The notes below the pieces were generated by a model that was not told the origin of the DNA, did not search any database, and worked only from the letters and a program-made list of their open reading frames with translations. DNA of 55,121 nucleotides from Clostridia bacterium (lineage in GTDB: Bacteria > Bacillota > Clostridia > Christensenellales > Aristaeellaceae), in assembly GCA_017938695.1 (NCBI GenBank), contig JAGBBA010000052.1, positions 1-55,121 of the forward strand, in the 5' to 3' direction. Made by a program: the position numbers and the translations under genes. Each line of letters starts with the position of its first letter. Position 1 is the stretch's first letter. Shown here piece after piece: positions 52,976-55,121 of the stretch.

Positions 52976-54979
52976 TCATAAAAGAAGTAATGGCGCTGCC
53001 TTGGTTTCGATGATGTAGTCGTTCGGGCAGTTGCTGACAGCCTCGTACTTCTCGCGGCCTTGGAACTCATCAACGACACGCTTGCTCTCGTCATCCATCT
53101 GGTCATAGCGGACGGAGCCGTAGGTCGGAGGCAACCATGCCCGCTGCCGTCCGACGTAGATATTCAGACGGTCAACAATCTTCTGGTCGTGGAACTTGAT
53201 GTGGCACGTCCCCTTCTTGTAGAACGTGACCATGAAATACTTGCAGCTCACCGTCGTCCTGCCGCTGTTCGCCGCGTGTTGGAGCTTTGTGCTGAGGTCA
53301 GATGCCGGGGTTTCGCCTTTGTCGAGGTAGTCGAGCGCCTTCTCAAGATCGTCGAGGACTTGGAAACATCCACGGGCATCCAGACCTTCCAGCGTGTCCT
53401 TGTACCTGCCGTACTTATCGGGCTTATATCCGCGAGCAAAGCAGCCGTAGGTCGGGATGATGCACTTCGAGTTGACGTAGTGCGCTTTGTTGGTTTTCCA
53501 GCCGTTGTAGTAGTGGACGTTCTCGTTCTGCACATCGCTGTGATAGGAATGTTCCGCAGACAGCTTATCGAAGCACTTTACGATGGCCTCTTCTACGCCG
53601 GTTACGATCTGGCCCATGATCTGATTGACCACCTGCTGGATGTTAAACTGTGAGAACTCATAGTCCTTCATCCGCTCAATCGTGCCGTGGTACTCATCCA
53701 GCATTGTCGAGGTCATCTTCTGCCGAAGCTCCGGCAGATCAAACAGCTCCCGCCAGTACCGGGCGCGGGCGGCGCGAAGGAAGGTGTTGATATGGCCGGA
53801 CCCGCACTTATCCGTCTTGTCGCCATCAACGATCAGACCGATGATCGGGCGGTTGTAGTCACTCTTGCTGCTGCACATGATTCGATCTGAAACGCCGTTA
53901 TATACGCGCATCATCTGGATTCCTGCGGAGCAAAGCAGATCGTACTCCCGAATCAGGCGTTCCACCTGATTGGCCGGGGCAACTTCGTATAGCCCATTGG
54001 CTTCGAGATGTTCTTCCCGCGCCCTCTTGAGGTTATCCCAAATAGTCGTGTCCTCATTTGCTGCCGGGATGTTCACGTTGATAAGCGCAACGTCAACGTC
54101 GGTTCGTCTGGCCGCATGGGAGAAACCGCGTTCTACAAAGCGGATAGACGCACCATGCTTATGCAGGAGCTTCAGCAAAGCCTTCCTGCTGTTGGTGAAC
54201 GGGTTGCGTATTGTCTCTGCGTTGAGGATGCAGGCAATCTGGCCGCCATTCTCGCATAGCTCAAGCGCATGTAGCAGGTGCATATCACCCTCCGAGAACG
54301 GAGGATTCATCAAAATCAGGTCGTACCGCTTGCGCGTGTGGTAGGTAAGGAAATCGTCATGCACCACGCGATACCCCTTGCCAACCAACAGGGCTTGCAG
54401 GTTGGGGTCGATCTCAACGCAGTCGATGTCGTCGAGGCCGATGCTGTATGTGCCGAAAAGCCTACTGCGATGAAACCGTGTCTTTTCGCAGAGACGCTTC
54501 GCCCATTCGATCAGATCGCCACGACCGGCGCTTGGTTCAAGGACGGAACTTACAATCCTCCAATCCACGCCAGCCATCAGTTTTCCGGCAACATCAGAGG
54601 GCGTGGGGTAAAACTGGCAATCCGTCTCAGGAAGAAACGCAACAGGCGTAGCGCTCTCCTTCTCGCGGCGTTCTTCGATGATTCGCCTCTCAACAACCGC
54701 TTTATGCAGCGCCCGCTTTGCCGCAACCATCGTGTCGAAGCTGCCGACGCGACAAGCGTATTTGCTATCGGCAGTCGAAACACTATATGGCTTATCCCAA
54801 GAGTTGTGCGGCTTCTCATAGAACTCAATCTGGCCGACGTACTCACCTCGGAGATAGGCATCCCATTTTTCGTAACCGCCGCAGGTTCCGCGACCACTAT
54901 CTCTCCACTCAAGGATGATGTGGTTCTCGAAGTAACTGCCAGTTTTAACCGGAATCGCAGGCAAACTTATGCAATCCAT
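52976..54979 (-). CDS. DUF4942 protein with N-terminal DNA-methylase-like domain
   Basis: 667 residues. Residues about 130-330 resemble an N6-adenine-type methylase: SAM motif I in VLEPSAGRGDLIEWA, an acidic site in DCVEIDPNLQ, and catalytic motif IV LILMNPPFSEGD. The rest is DUF4942-like (INTFLRAARARYW, FARGYKPDKYGRYKDTLEG). Such proteins sit in phages and integrative elements; DNA methylation to evade host defences is one idea. No target-recognition domain is obvious. AAAGGAGG, which overlaps the upstream stop codon, fixes ATG 54979. Confidence 0.82.
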   Translation of the reverse strand: MDCISLPAIPVKTGSYFENHIILEWRDSGRGTCGGYEKWDAYLRGEYVGQIEFYEKPHNSWDKPYSVSTADSKYACRVGSFDTMVAAKRALHKAVVERRIIEERREKESATPVAFLPETDCQFYPTPSDVAGKLMAGVDWRIVSSVLEPSAGRGDLIEWAKRLCEKTRFHRSRLFGTYSIGLDDIDCVEIDPNLQALLVGKGYRVVHDDFLTYHTRKRYDLILMNPPFSEGDMHLLHALELCENGGQIACILNAETIRNPFTNSRKALLKLLHKHGASIRFVERGFSHAARRTDVDVALINVNIPAANEDTTIWDNLKRAREEHLEANGLYEVAPANQVERLIREYDLLCSAGIQMMRVYNGVSDRIMCSSKSDYNRPIIGLIVDGDKTDKCGSGHINTFLRAARARYWRELFDLPELRQKMTSTMLDEYHGTIERMKDYEFSQFNIQQVVNQIMGQIVTGVEEAIVKCFDKLSAEHSYHSDVQNENVHYYNGWKTNKAHYVNSKCIIPTYGCFARGYKPDKYGRYKDTLEGLDARGCFQVLDDLEKALDYLDKGETPASDLSTKLQHAANSGRTTVSCKYFMVTFYKKGTCHIKFHDQKIVDRLNIYVGRQRAWLPPTYGSVRYDQMDDESKRVVDEFQGREKYEAVSNCPNDYIIETKAAPLLLL

Positions 54980-54992
54980 TCTGTTCCCTCCT

Positions 54993-55121
54993 TTACCGCA
55001 GAGCGGCAACCTCACAAAGCGCGTCAAGCTCTGCGCAGTCCTCCGGGGCGAGGCATTTCGTCCAGCGCTCCGGGATGTCTTCATAACCGTAAAGCGCTCC
55101 GGCGAGGCCGCCCGTGATCGC
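54993..55121 (-). CDS. ADP-ribosylglycohydrolase family protein, C-terminal part
   Basis: The last 42 codons of a gene that enters from the right edge. AITGGLAGALYGYEDIPERW is the C-terminal signature of DraG-type ADP-ribosyl hydrolases, which remove ADP-ribose from proteins or nucleic acids; the metal-binding DTD part just before it lies outside the window. Its TAA stop overlaps the ribosome site of the DUF4942 gene, so the two are in one operon. Confidence 0.75.
   Translation of the reverse strand, partial: AITGGLAGALYGYEDIPERWTKCLAPEDCAELDALCEVAALR

Overview
The window looks like chromosome from a high-GC member of the Clostridia, probably a gut or rumen anaerobe. This is inferred from strong AGGAGG-type ribosome sites, TTGACA/TATAAT promoters, a remB-like gene directly before gyrB then gyrA, a CD1247-type protein, efp beside pepP, DegV and LplB/LplC-type transport genes. 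Serine, threonine and proline tRNAs are present, two of them (Thr-CGT, Pro-CGG) reading G-ending codons. The genus cannot be fixed from sequence alone. Most genes carry G or C at third codon positions; the last 5 kb and two phosphotransferase genes look different.

Layout: 1-8.4 kb (+) holds a HAD hydrolase, a MerR-GyrI-like regulator with its 19-bp-spacer promoter, a Na/Pi cotransporter with a PhoU-like tail, and a heterodimeric ABC exporter with one degenerate ATP site. 8.4-17.8 kb (-) is a glycan-use operon: a secreted four-module protein, two sugar permeases (one with a four-helix N-terminal extension), a solute-binding protein and a secreted GH5 glycanase with two Ig-like domains. It is driven by a consensus promoter flanked by two near-identical 20-bp sites. 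17.8-32.1 kb is housekeeping: radical SAM protein, M28 peptidase / small membrane protein / gluQ / DUF6171 operon, degV, solitary trpB, two tRNA-Ser, a methyltransferase, an S51 peptidase, an APH(3')-like kinase, the rsmA-dut-HIT operon, and a large addB. 32.3-50.1 kb holds a small P-loop protein, thrC, nitroreductase, remB-gyrB-gyrA, glnS-gltX, an ECF S component, a NAGPA-type glycosidase, threonine aldolase, another kinase-fold protein, CD1247-like, efp, pepP, and tRNA-Thr/tRNA-Pro.

50.1-55.1 kb, just after tRNA-Pro, is an accessory module. All its genes run on the minus strand: DUF932, DUF4942-methylase, small unknown proteins, an excisionase-like HTH protein, and the 3' end of an ADP-ribosylglycohydrolase. 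Two of its promoters are almost the same 29-bp sequence, so they probably share a repressor. An integrated element at tRNA-Pro is the likeliest reading, but no integrase or second att site lies in the window.

Intergenic gaps across the chromosome part are filled by arrays of short perfect hairpins whose stems differ yet stay complementary, together with a GC-rich palindrome (two copies identical over 35 bp) and a 111-bp MITE-like element between gyrB and gyrA. The two best candidates for something undescribed are the repeated secreted module, which also seems to form the tail of the GH5 enzyme, and the covarying hairpin arrays. Both are readable in the sequence; their functions are inference.
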